From the NCBI GenBank assembly GCA_950295325.1, contig OX485803.1:9548001-9612000 (forward strand): DNA of 64,000 bases, read 5' to 3'. The stretch's first letter is position 1; each line of letters starts with the position of its first letter. Below, piece by piece: positions 1 to 10,668 of this stretch. The translations under genes were made by a program, and so were the position numbers. The notes under the pieces are model-generated. The model did no database searches. It saw only the letters and a list, made by a program, of their open reading frames with translations, and was not told the DNA's origin. Origin of the DNA: Polytrichum commune. Lineage: Eukaryota > Streptophyta > Polytrichopsida > Polytrichales > Polytrichaceae.

Positions 1-14
1 ATTTGTATGGGACG

Positions 15-117
15 GCATATGCAATAACTTAAGAGTTATTGACTTATATGATGGCACATAGAATAACTATGAGTTTCTGAAATACATGACGTCATATGCA
101 ATAACTAGGAGTTATTG
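15..117. repeat. short degenerate tandem repeat, about 3 x 38 bp
   Basis: Three units start near 15, 54 and 91. Each holds a CATATG-like hexamer, then AATAACT and an inverted partner (AGTTATTG in units 1 and 3), so each can also form a small hairpin. The middle unit is the most diverged. Seen by eye; function unknown. Confidence 0.5.
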
Positions 118-2521
118 AAGTATTTTTAGGGGCTATAATTAAATGAAGAGATAGGCATCCTTATTTATTATATAAAAATATAGCATTTAAAAGTGAGGAA
201 TTCGAGTGTCATGAGTTTTATTTTAAAGAAAAAATTAGAGCGCTTACTTGAATTGTCATCTACATTGTTTAGTGCTTTTTAAAGAAGGGGTACAAATGAA
301 GGTTTAGTGTGATATAAACCTATTTGCCTTCCGATTACCACCACTTCACAAGAATGGTGCTCACAACATGAACCTTTATGCCTTCATATTCAACTTCTTG
401 AATCCTTGTTATACACTATGAAATATATTTTTACAATATTATGTTTCATTAATAGTAGTATTTGATCAATTTTCAAAAATGTTGTTTACAATATCATATT
501 TTGATTCATGAAGCTCACCATGTCATTTTATCGTCCTCCTTGGTTATCATGTCCAACTATCTATGATTCTCACGTCCATCCATATCGTTATTTTCATTAA
601 CATAGATGCTTGTTTATGACTTGGCTTGAAGTAAATCTAGACTTAGCAAGAATTTAGAACATAATGAAATTGTGTACGTGCACTTCTATTGATGTATTAT
701 GGGTTTTCATCGTATCCTTCTAGTCTCTTCCCCGAAATATTATGTTTTACAATATGCATGTCTTGATTATGTAAAAAGTACTCCCTTATGCATTTTTAGT
801 TCTGAACAAATATTTTATCCGTATTAACTTAAATACTAGTTCTATCTAGCAAAGAATGCTAATGCATAATTGGGATCCCATTTCTTTTGAAATTATCATT
901 TACTTGAGCAGTGTCGGCCACACTAATTAGATGTTTAGTATATTCCCCTCTAGATATTCCTTAATAAAGAAAAAACTACATGAGTATAATGGCAAATTCA
1001 AATGAAAAAGCATGAGCGTTGAGCTTACAACTTTTGGACCCAACAAGAAATCTATGTAAAACTAAAAGTTTTACTTGTAGACCCTCTTAAACAATTGTCT
1101 TTTGGAAATGTACATGTTAGATTTGAATATATAAGCATGCATGTGGTGGAGTTTTCTCAAACACTCGTGTTTGAACAGGTCATGTCTGTGATTAAATAAA
1201 ATCAACATAAATATCATGGAATATACTTATTGAGATAATGTAGAGCATCATCAACAAATTACTCATGGGTTTCTTGTGGATGGTGTTATTTTTTAAGTGT
1301 GTACATTCTAGAGTTTAATACGTAGACTTGTGTTAAAAGAAACACATACGTATAACTAGTGTTCAAATCTATGATATGTCTATCTTTGGAAGGATCCAAG
1401 AGAGAGAAGAGAGATGAAACATTGACCTTAGTGGAATCAACATGATTGAAATGCATGTGTTGACCCACCCTTGGTATTATGTTCACTGGACATAATATCA
1501 ATGGTGCATGATTACTAACTCTTCTTAGGGTGGGCATTTTAATAACCAGGGTAACCAAAGTGATCATGGGAATTGAGTGACTGGGTGATCTTTGTATTGG
1601 TGGGGTTGGTGGGGTTGTGGTGTTGTAGGGGTATATGATCACTTTTCTTCGTGAGATGGCCGTTGAGTCATAGGACTACTTAGTGGTTCATTGTATGTGA
1701 GGGTTAGTATCACATCTTTAGTGGTCCAAGTTCGATTCACAATGGCCTTGTGCGAGCACTGTATTGTGATGTAAGCGACTTGGCATATGTTGTGTGAGTT
1801 ACTTGGCAGGAAAGTTGTGTCCTATAGCCACCAACCCCTACCATAAGATGTGACAATTCCTTAGCCAATGGTGGCATTTATTCTTTTGTAATCCTAATTA
1901 TTTATTGGTTGGTGGGTACTTGGGTTGCAATGGTAGTTGTGTGTCTATTGGTAGTGGTTCGTTGTTTTCTATCCTCCTTTTGTGTAGAATTACGGACATA
2001 GCATATTGTATGGCAATGACGTTTATTTCCTCAAATGTGTATTTGATGCTTAGCTTAGGTATTTTGAATGTTATTTCAATACTTTCCATAGAAGGAATGT
2101 GTGTGGATGCCCTAGCACTTGCCATGATGACTATTAGTGGATCTACATTCCAACCTTTGTTGATAATATTGTTTATTAATGGGTTATATTTTTCTTATCA
2201 TAGTTTCATATGGTATTCTATCGTTACAGTATGTGAATTCAATGAATTGTATTGTAAGGTTATCATTAGAATTTGTTGGTGGTGGATGAAAGGATCCAAC
2301 AACTTACTAAGACAATGATTTGCGGTGTCTAGATAAACTCGTCAAGTAGGAAGTTGAAAAGCCAAAAACTTTTAAACAATTACATTAGATCAAATGCCTT
2401 TGGAAATAATATAGAAGGCCCTATATTAATATAGTAGGATCCAACTGGAATGCAATCAAACCTCAACATGTAGGGGGTTTATTTTTACCAGAGCCTCTTC
2501 AACCACAATGGATGAGTTTAC

Positions 2522-2523
<2 letters not shown>
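118..2523. other. AT-rich intergenic stretch, no supported gene
   Basis: I see no convincing gene. The open frames at about 1286-1642 and 1905-2318 have no recognisable domain, and the two strands of 1898-2318 are open over the same bases, as expected by chance in low-complexity AT-rich DNA. It may contain old transposon remnants that I cannot name. Confidence 0.5.

Positions 2524-2577
<54 letters not shown>
2524..2577. repeat. (GA)n microsatellite
   Basis: Uninterrupted GA dinucleotide run of about 27 units. Likely length-polymorphic. Confidence 0.95.
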
Positions 2578-2580
<3 letters not shown>

Positions 2581-4343
2581 TGAATGAGAGATGATTCACC
2601 TTGATCATAGATGCAAGCTCATATGTACATTGGGAGCTGGTTTACAATGAACCAAGACCCTAAATAAACAAGAGGTACATGAAGTATGCATATATGCACT
2701 ATCTAACTTAACCCCTAAACGCTTTATGGGTACTAATTGTGTAATACTTCTTCATACTTGATGATATGAAATCTTTATCAAGGATAGCAACCTTGCAAAA
2801 CAACAAACTATCATTGTGGACCAAAAAGTTACATCACAAGTTATATTCATGTTGTACAAGGTCAAGGTACCATATGTATGAGAGGCCCAAATTTTGTTCC
2901 GACCTCCTTTAGAGGTTAAGCAATCTAGCATGAACAACATGAGTACATGTATGTAGGACAAAATGGCCCCTTGCATGCCTCATGATTAGGGTTGCATCTC
3001 ATACAAGAAATTAAAATAGAGCAGTTTATAGTAGTTACTTCCAACATTTCAACGTATAAGGAAGGTAGGTGCACTTAATTGGCAAGTATAAGTTGTTGCA
3101 TACAAGCATACCCCTTGTTCAACCAATATAAAAGCCTATAAATAGTATGTGATCCGGATGTTGCTTGTTCAAGTTTATTTGACACCAAAACTACACTAAA
3201 TAGTTGTAATGTTGTGGGCCATACTGATTTTTACACACATGACCAAGGGATTTGAAAAATATTGATTAGGATCATTGTGGTCATGGTTGGCAATCTAAAG
3301 ACCATAACCAAGCAAAATCCACATCACTTTTTAAAGGCCTTGGTCATGGGACATAGAGTAAGCAGACTTAGGTCACAATGTAGTGTTTCTAACAAAAATT
3401 AAAAATTTAACAAAATAAATTGCTACAAAATTGTACTATTTTTTAATTTTATTTTCTAAAGATTGTGATGTGGTCACCTTGTTTCCACTATAATATTTTA
3501 TTTGGATTCTCTCGCGGCAAAATGTGGGCAATTACCAAACATTATTCATTTAAACATGTAGGACTCCATTTGATTTCCATGTCCTTTTCTTGTTTATGTT
3601 TGGACATGCTCACCTATGGTGATTTTTATTTTTGGTGGATTTTTCTAAATCGAAGTGGGACTGCAACACATTTCTCCACCCATGAGAGATTTTAGAAAAC
3701 AATGTTCATGGCCATTAATCACCAATTTAAACATGCCCTTGTACGCGTATGCAATTGGTCATCTATTTTGATTTGTGACATGTTGTAGACACTTGAAAAT
3801 GAAGCGTGTAGCAGACTATGAGCCCAAAATGGTTGCTCATATTTGTTTTATGCTTAGAATTTACTTAGAATTGCATTTGAAGTTGTTATTGAAACAATCA
3901 AAAGTATAAAAAGAGTGAGGCTTGGTGTGGATTTATGTTTTAGGCCTTAAGCCTATTTTGTGTGGTTAATTAGAAGCTTAGTGGCATTAGGGAGTGTTTT
4001 GGTTAAGTGAGTGGTGTTTGATGAAGCAAGGGGGAGGGCCTTGGGTTTAAATGTTTGATTTAGAACATGTTCTTGTTGGTTTAGGGGGTGAGGGTTTAGT
4101 GGATAGGATAAGGTCCTACTAAGTAGGAGAGGGTTAAGGGGTTTGTGGCTTTGGGTGCCCTCTCCCTCTCTCCTCTCCTCTCTTCCCTTTTCTCTCCTCC
4201 TCTCTCCCTTCTCTAGGAGGTTGAGCTCTTAGAGCTCGGAAAAATGCGGGAATTAGGTAGGGGACTTAGTGGAATTAGTGGAATTAGGAGGGGAAGTAAG
4301 TAGGGGACTTAGTGGAATTAGGTAGGGGACGGCTGGATTAAGA
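2578..4343. other. intergenic DNA with a pyrimidine-rich patch
   Basis: No gene recognised. Around 3187-3240 lies a short segment (ACTACACTAAATAGT followed by TGTGGGCCA) that recurs at 31440, so both are probably pieces of one dispersed repeat. At 4160-4215 there is a CT/TCTCC-rich patch, followed at 4245-4330 by short direct repeats of a TAGGGGACTTAGTGGAATTA-type unit leading into the 45-bp array. Confidence 0.5.
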
Positions 4344-4745
4344 AGGAGCTAAGGAGCTCGGACTGAATTCAAGGTTAGTTGCTACTGCTGGAGCTAAGGA
4401 GCTCGGACTGAATTCAAGGTTAGTGTTACTGCTGGAGCTAAGGAACTCGGACTGAATTCAAGGTTAGTTGCTATTGCTGGAGCAAGGAGCTCGGACTAAT
4501 TCAAGGTTAGTTGCTACTGCTAGAGCAAGGAGCTCGGACTGATTCAAGGTTAGTTGCTACTACTGGAGCTAAGAGCTCGGACTGAATTCAAGGTTAGTGC
4601 TACTGCTGGAGCTAAGGAGCTCGGACTGAATTCAAGGTTAGTTGCTACTGCTAGAGCAAGGAGCTCGGACTGAATTCAAGGTTAGTTGCTACTGCTGGAG
4701 CTAAGGAGCTTGGACTGAATCCAAGGTTAGTGCTACTGCTGGAGC
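4344..4745. repeat. minisatellite: about 9 x 45-bp tandem units
   Basis: The unit reads GGAGCTAAGGAGCTCGGACT, then GAATTCAAGGTTAGTTGCTACTGCT (split here). Recognisable unit starts (GAGCTCGG or variants) fall near 4354, 4399, 4443, 4486, 4529, 4571, 4613, 4659 and 4705, so spacing is 42-46 bp. Variation is mainly 1-3 bp indels (GTTGCTACT versus GTGCTACT, GAGCTAAGG versus GAGCAAGG). The spacing is irregular relative to 3, so it is not a protein repeat. There are no unique spacers, so it is not CRISPR-like. Confidence 0.9.
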
Positions 4746-5206
4746 TAACGCTGAGACCCGGAGGGAAGACCGGGTATGAGAAGGTTATTGCACGTGGTAG
4801 AAGACCGGGCACGAGCCGGGTAGGGGCAAGGGCTAAGGGCCAAGGGCCTAAGGGGGATATTGCTCCACCATTAGAGGGTGGTCTAGGGATGAGCTTTTTG
4901 TAGTGAGTGAGGGTTGGTGTGTAAATTAGTGTAGGGAGAAGGGGATAGATAGGGAAGAGCTTTTTTTTAATGTTTGTACTCTCATTATGGAATAAATTGG
5001 TGTGCAAGAGTTGATGGGAAATGTCATGGATTTTTACGAAATTGGTAAGATGGAGTTATGTGAACACGAATGTGATACCCATGCCCTCATCCGGACTAGG
5101 ACGCTTAAGGGTGGGTGGTTTGGCCTCACACAGACACAAAGCATATGTTATATGTGATTTTCCAAAAATACAAACCAAATAAAGACATAACATGAATGTA
5201 TAACTT
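4746..5206. other. GC-richer spacer between minisatellite and copia element
   Basis: Contains purine-rich and CCGGGC-rich text (4750-4860) and an AATAAATTGGTGTG stretch near 4990 that looks like the end of a transcribed repeat. It could be part of an LTR of another element, but I found no partner LTR in the window. It ends with AACTT (5202-5206), the left target duplication of the copia element. Confidence 0.4.
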
Positions 5207-5477
5207 TATTGGATATCAATAGGACTAGAGATATGATTGCACAAGCATATACACATACACAAAGACATATGAACAATGTTTGAAGTGATGATCTCATGCT
5301 CTCCTTACTTTGCCTTTTATTATTTTTCTTCTTTTCATTGGTTCATACAAACAATATGGGACAACTCTTATCCCTCTCTGGACTAGCATCATAACCTTAT
5401 TCTATCCTTATTCTTTCTCATACCTCTTTCATTATATTTTTATTGACTACAAGCAATCTAATGCTCTACCTTCTACA
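5207..5477 (-). repeat. 3' LTR of the copia element
   Basis: About 271 bp and clearly similar to 10403-10668. Shared blocks include the TTGGATATCAATA start, GCACAAGCATATACACATAC and the CAAGCAATCTAATGCTCTAC end. Differences are substitutions plus a short indel around 5315-5335. The visible divergence implies an old insertion. Confidence 0.9.
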
Positions 5478-6118
5478 CCCCCACTTTGTGAGTAGGCAAA
5501 GGCTTCTAAACCCATTGCCCTTGTTAATGCTTGATGCCTAACACTTGCAAGTGGTTTGGTTAGCACGTCCGCTATCATATCATCCGTTGGACAATATTTC
5601 AAACATATCTCTTGGTTTTCTAGTTTATTTCTTATGAGGTGATATTGTACATCAATATTTTTGGTCCGAGAATGATGTGTGGGATTCTTTATAAGTGTTG
5701 TGCATTCTTGATTGTCGCACATGATGGATATCGGTCATTTTTGCACATAACCTACATCCGCCAAAAGTTGCCTAAGCCAAACCACTTTCTTTGTATAATG
5801 ACTAGTAACAATGTACTCTGCCTCCATCATAGACAATGCAATGGTTGGTTGTTTCTTGCATTTCCACGAAATGATTCCAATGCCAACAAAAAATAAGTAC
5901 CCCGTGATGGATTGCCAGTCATTTGCATCCGCATCGCAACATCCTCTCAAGGCAATATCTTTGCCTCCGAAGCATAAATTGAAGTCCAAAGTGCCTTTCA
6001 AATACCTCATGATATGTTTCAATGCCATCCAATGCGGTGGACCAGCCTTTGACATGAATTGGCTTACCGTACTTACCGCAAAAGCAATATTGGCCCTTAA
6101 GGCCATCATTGCATACAT
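5447..6118 (-). pseudogene. copia RNase H domain, broken
   Basis: Two overlapping frames encode the RNase H part of a copia polyprotein. The upstream piece (5735-6118) has LKHIMRYLKGTLDF, GCCDADAND, TGYLFFVG, ISWKCKKQPTIALS and MEAEYI, matching the family order YLKGT, DADW, TGY, SKKQ, STEAEY. The downstream piece (5447-5722) has CDNQECTTLIKNPTHHSRTK, IDVQYHLIR and DMIADVLTKPL, the typical C-terminus. The two lie in different frames, so at least one frameshift separates them. W of the DADW motif is replaced by A. Confidence 0.9.
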
Positions 6119-6682
6119 GATAGATACTACCCGGTCTTATATGGAACCCCTTTTATTTTCCTTTGCACATTCCCAAATTCTTCATACGAAAGTTTCAATA
6201 ATTTTGAATGTGCATCGAATGGAGTTCCCACCGGTTTGTATGTTTTCATGTTGAAATGCTTGAGGACCTCTTTGATGTAGCTCATTTGGTTCATGATGAT
6301 GATACATGCTTCTCTATTCCTCTCAAATTCCTTCTCGAGTTCAGATTTAAGCCACTTCAATTGGTATACATTTCTTGCCAATATGACCAAATCATTCATG
6401 TAGAGAATTGTCACCAATAAATACTCATCCATTTGTTTGACATACAACGAATGATCCGTTTGGCTCTTACAAATACACTCGTTAATAAGCAACGAGTCGA
6501 TATGGTAGTACTACACCCTCGGCAATTGCTTCAACCCGTACAAAGTTTTCTTTAGTTTGCACACAAGGTGTTTCTTCCCCTCTTCTACAAAACAATCCGC
6601 ATGATCTATGTAAATGTCCACCTCCAATATTCTATCAAGAAATAATGTCTTTACGTCCATTTGGTGGATCTCCCAATTCATG

Positions 6683-6690
6683 ACCATTCC
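6683..6690. repeat. 8-bp target site duplication, left copy
   Basis: ACCATTCC directly before the inverted-repeat element, repeated at 7186-7193. The bases belong to the reverse transcriptase coding sequence. Confidence 0.9.
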
Positions 6691-7185
6691 CACGGGTAGA
6701 TCACTCTAAGGCATTTTTGTGCATCACGTGCAACGGGGGTTTTTTTGTTTTGGGGCTATTTACCTTCAAGGGTTGAATTAAAGCCTCCCTATAATTACTT
6801 AATTTTCAAAAATGGCCCATTTGTTTGCACCCTTTCATTACTTATATTGTCCAAGTCGCTGCAATTTTTTGTACTCTATATTCCTTTTAAGCCATTTTTG
6901 GACAGACGGAAATCCCAATTATCATCCATCCCCGTGAGTCCTAAACCCATTTACATATCATACTAAACATACCTTCTAGGATCTTTATCTTCAGCCCCTA
7001 TATTAATTTTACAAAAAAATAATGGCCCACGTTTGTCCATCTAACTTACTTATAATGGGATTGTCTACATTTAATGGCCCCTTCATTATTTGGAATTCCT
7101 TTATAATTTTTATTTCAAATGATTTTAATCCTCTCTATATTATGCCGCACGTCGTTTTTAAAATGCACTAAGTGATCTACCCGTG
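6691..7185. mobile_element. hAT-like miniature element, copy 1 (nested in copia)
   Basis: A 495-bp non-coding element. Its ends are inverted repeats: CACGGGTAGATCACT at the left and its exact reverse complement at the right, followed by a weaker AAGGCATTTTTG / TAGTGCATTTTA extension. It is flanked by an 8-bp duplication (ACCATTCC) and removing it restores the interrupted reverse transcriptase text. A second copy in reverse orientation lies at 27965-28502 with a different 8-bp duplication. An 8-bp duplication is typical of hAT transposons; the family name is inferred from that alone. It carries no transposase, so it is non-autonomous. Confidence 0.93.
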
Positions 7186-7193
7186 ACCATTCC
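7186..7193. repeat. 8-bp target site duplication, right copy
   Basis: ACCATTCC directly after the 495-bp element. See the left copy at 6683-6690. Confidence 0.9.
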
Positions 7194-7538
7194 TAATGTG
7201 AGAATGCATCTAATGATGATGAACTTGGCCGTGTGGGAAAAAATCTCCTTGAAATCCACTCCGGCCACTTGAGAATACCCCTTTGCTACTAACCATGCCT
7301 TATATATAACAATTTCACCCAAAATATTTTTTTTGGTGTTGAAACATCCATTTGCATCCAACAATCTTCCGATCATTTGGAAGGTTGGTCAATTCCCACA
7401 TACCATTGACCATGTGCAAGTTATAGTCCCCTTGAATTGCGGCCTCCCACTTGCTCGCATCTTTGGATCTCAAAGTTTTGCAAAAAATCTAAAAATCATT
7501 AAAAAAAAAAAACTACATTTTGCTTGTTCTTCGCCATG

Positions 7539-8900
7539 TTAGGATAGAATACGATTATTCCACCATTTTCTTGATAGATGTTGGTCCCTCTTAGGATATA
7601 TCCTATCTTTGTTGAATCTCTCAATGCAGACATCATTTTCTGCGGATGTTTTGATTGCTTCCTCATTTGCAACCAAGTGATTTACAACTTGCTCCTCGGG
7701 ATTCTCACTATCACTACATGAAGATAATTTGGAGATTTGTCCACAACAACCGCCGTAGGACATTCATTTTTCCCACTTAGAACCGTCTTCAAGTCATTTT
7801 CAATCTCATGTTATCCTCCATGAACACCACATCTCTACATTTTATGATTTTTTAAAGTTTGCAAATATATTCGCTTATAGGCCTTAGTTCCCTCACAATA
7901 ATTCAAAAACAAACATTTCATGTTTTTTGCATTGACCTTATCCCCTCTTTTGATCCGACACCATTGTATAGGCGACGTATCCGAACACACACATATGTAC
8001 AATACAAAAATTCATTCCGTTCCACGCTTTTTTGTACGTTATGGAATCTAACGCCCTCATTGGAAATCGGTTTCGTGTGTGAACCGCATCAACCACCACT
8101 TCCACCCAAGATTATTTGTTGAGGTTTTGAGCATGAAGCATGTTCCTTACCATCTTCACGATGGTGCGATTTGCACGCTCCGCCACTCCATTTTGTTGAG
8201 GAGTATATATGGTGGGCATTTGTCCCCCGGTGTCACGATCCTTCAATTAACGGTTGAATGCCTTGGAATCAAACTCTCTACTATTGTCCAACTCTAACGC
8301 CTTCATTCTAAGCTCCGATTTTATCTTGGCAAATGCCTTGAACTCCTTGAACTTCTCAACGCACTCCCCTTTGAATTTTAACGTAAACAACCACATATTC
8401 TTTGAAAAATCATCAATGAAGATCATGAAATACCTTGCACCGCCCATAGATGTGGTCTTCATAAGGCTACAAACGTTAAAATGCACAATCTTCAAAGGCT
8501 TGGTCACGCGTCTCTTCTCCATCGTTTGGAAATGCAGTCCTATGTTGTTTGCCTTCAATGCAAGCTTCGCAAAACAACGAGAATGTGGGACAAGAAAAAT
8601 TTCCAAGGCTCATGTCACTCATCATCTTTTGGCTATATGAACACCCTTTACATTCAAATGGCCAAGGCGGCGGTATCAAATATCAATTGCATCATCTCTC
8701 GTTAGATATTGCATCAATTTGGCCTCATATGCTTCGTACAAATTGCCTTTGCGTGATGCAATCACAATGGCTTCACCGTTGCAAAATTTTACAATGCATT
8801 CGTTTATGTTGACTTGGATATTTAATCCATTTGACACAAGTTTGTTTACCAAGAACAAATTTGCAAGCAACTTAGGCATATGAAACGCATCTTCATACAA
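7539..8900 (-). pseudogene. copia GAG-pre-integrase and integrase, broken
   Basis: In minus order: a protease/pre-integrase piece (8676-8900, FHMPKLLANLFLVNKLVSNG), a zinc-binding pre-integrase piece with FCEACIEGKQHR (8476-8679), the integrase core (8247-8606, with IVHFNVCS, ARYFMIFIDDFSKNMWLF and LELDNSREF), then YTPQQNGVAERANRTIVKMV (about 8120-8220) and a degraded C-terminal part (7539-7763). Integrases use a D-D-E triad. The first Asp (family HxDVCG) is Asn here, the second (LDN) and the Glu (NGVAER) remain. Several frame changes separate the pieces. Confidence 0.88.
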
Positions 8901-9417
8901 ATTTTCTCCTCCTTACACTTCGACGTATTGTACATCAAACATATCATCACGTAATCCATCGTAAGATCCTTCATCGGTATCATCTCCAACGAGGTGATCA
9001 AATATTCATATGATGCCGATAAACTCTTGAATAAAATTATGACAACATTTTTGTCTCTCATGAGTACCTCCAAACAAACAAGTTGATATGTGAACGCCTT
9101 GAGCTTGTTAATGCGGTCTAACAAGTTGTCATCCTCTTGCATCTTGTTCGTGAAATGTTTTTAGCGAATGAAGAGAATATTGGACACTTTATCAGTCTCG
9201 TGAATGTTGCAAAGGGTTTTACATGCCTCCCCAAGTCCTTTGGAACTCTTGATGTGCACAAGTTCGTTGTCCGCCAAGTTGAGGCCGATGATGGAAATAA
9301 CATTTTTGAGGCATCTTTGGTCTCCTTTAACACTTTGGGATCCGCATTGAAAGGTAGAGCTTCCTTGGATCCATCCAGAATGTCCCAATGATCCATGGAT
9401 GCCAACAATATTTCCAT
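8846..9417 (-). pseudogene. copia gag, frameshifted
   Basis: The minus-strand start MEILLASMDHWDILDG (9118-9417) continues in another frame as GLNLADNELVHIKSSKGLGE (9161-9388), then as DRINKLKAFTYQL, FKSLSASYEYLITSLE and MDYVMICL (8846-9142). This is the usual copia gag order (Gln/Leu-rich LxxLKxxG, then LLxSLPxSY). At least two frameshifts are needed to join the parts. Confidence 0.85.
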
Positions 9418-9696
9418 TTTAAAGTTTTAAAGGTTGAAGTTCCCTCCATTAAATTTATCAATGATTCTAGCAGCGTTGCTCTCAAATGATATCATCGTAC
9501 ACTCGGATATACTCTCAACACATTCAAACTAATTTTTTTTAGTCTACAATCAACCCAATCCCAACTAAAAAATAGCCTCTTACACTCATAATATGTGTTT
9601 GCACTTCAATGTAGTGGAAATATGCTCATATACTTTAAAATGAGTCTTTTGGTCTCAAAAATGTTAGATCTTCTACTTTTCAAGACATATCTTAAT

Positions 9697-10200
9697 ACAC
9701 TCAAATCATTCAAGCAATATCTCTTTCACCCCAAATGCCTTACACTCTCAAATACCTCAAGTTAGATGTTCTACACATAGAGAGAGTTCTCATGACACTC
9801 AAATCAATTAAATAAGATCTCCTTTGTCTTAAATGTCTTACACTGTCAAATCATTCAAATAAGATTTTCTACGCTTCAAGAGAGTTCTAAAGACACTGAA
9901 ATCACTCAAATAAGATCCCTTTCACCTCAAATGCCTTACACTCTCATATGTCTCAAGTTATATCTTCTAGACCTCGAGAGATGTCTTAAGAGATAAATCA
10001 TTCAAATAAGATCTTCTTCACCTCAAACATGCCTTACACTCTCAAAGAAACTCTCAACACTCAAACTTATCAAGTCATATATTATTGGAGTCTAAACACC
10101 TTCAAAGCTCTCAAAGAAATCCTTAAACGTTCAAAACATTCAAGTCAAATGCTTTGAAGTGTAAACACCTCCAAACATCTCAAATAAACCTCTCAACACT
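9697..10200. repeat. 98-bp tandem repeats in the retrotransposon leader
   Basis: Units begin with ACACTCAAATCA-like text near 9697, 9795, 9893 and 9990, a period of 97-98 bp. Each runs through TTCACCTCAAATGCCTTACA, CTCTCAAAT and TTCTAGACC/GAGAGAGTTCT-like blocks. Looser versions of the CTCAAACACTTCAAA theme continue to about 10340. The array lies between the 5' LTR and gag, in the untranslated leader of the element. Confidence 0.8.
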
Positions 10201-10402
10201 CAAGAAACTCAACTCATATGTTTTTGCATCAAACATACATTCAAACAAAAATAAAAACAAATAAATACTTACAACAACCAAATGCGCCCTCAAACACCTC
10301 TAACGCTCCAAAGCTCCAAAATGCCAACCCCTCAAGATCCACTCCGCAACCTCAAAGCAATCAAATCTCTTGTCATTTCACTTGCATGGTGGGCCAATAA
10401 CC

Positions 10403-10668
10403 TATTGGATATCAATAAGACTAGATATAAGATTGCACAAGCATATACACATACACAAAGGCATATGAACAATGCTTGGAGTGAGATGATCTCATGTTCT
10501 CCTTGCTTTGCCACTAATCTCCTTTTTATTGGTTCATACAAACAATATGGGATAATTCTAATCCTTCTTTGGACTAGCATTGTAGCCTTATTTTAACCCT
10601 ATTTTTTCTCATGCCTCTTCAATTACATTTCTATTGACTACAAGCAATCTAATGCTCTACATTCTACA
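10403..10668 (-). repeat. 5' LTR of the copia element
   Basis: About 266 bp, partner of 5207-5477. Outer boundary at TTCTACA (10662-10668), followed directly by the AACTT target duplication. Confidence 0.9.

Larger units (their letters stand above)
6127..7400 (-). pseudogene. copia reverse transcriptase domain, broken and interrupted
   Basis: Pieces in order on the minus strand are 7158-7376 (YKAWLVAKGYSQVAGVDFKE), 6511-6690 (NWEIHQMDVKTLFLDRILEV, then HLVCKLKKTLYGLKQLPR) and 6127-6492 (LLVTILYMNDLVILARN). Known copia enzymes read AKGYSQ, DVKTAFL, KLKKSLYGLKQAPR and Y(V/M)DD at these places. The active-site YMDD-type motif is YMND here, so a catalytic Asp is Asn. A 495-bp element (6691-7185) sits between the GMV and MNWEIHQ codons and splits the domain. 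Further frame breaks lie near 6500. Confidence 0.92.
5207..10668 (-). mobile_element. degenerate Ty1/copia LTR retrotransposon
   Basis: Complete but dead copia-type element on the minus strand, about 5.46 kb including a later 495-bp insertion. In minus orientation the order is 5' LTR (10403-10668), leader with tandem repeats, gag, GAG-pre-integrase/integrase, reverse transcriptase, RNase H, 3' LTR (5207-5477). Integrase before reverse transcriptase is the copia order. AACTT flanks both outer ends (5202-5206 and 10669-10673), a perfect 5-bp target duplication. A purine tract (AAAGTGGGGG on the minus strand, 5478-5487) sits directly before the 3' LTR, whose first bases are TGTAGAAGG. The outer end of the 5207 side reads TA rather than CA on the minus strand. 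I could not identify a standard initiator-Met primer site. Frameshifts and changed catalytic residues show it cannot code for a working enzyme set. Confidence 0.92.

Noticed and set aside
1898-2318. Overlapping open frames on both strands
   Set aside because: Both strands are open over the same bases and neither has a recognisable motif; composition fits chance in AT-rich DNA.
4344-4745. CRISPR-like array
   Set aside because: Direct tandem units without unique spacers, in a eukaryotic genome.
4651-5007. Minus-strand 118-codon frame
   Set aside because: Half of it is the 45-bp tandem array read in one frame; Pro/Ser-rich low complexity.
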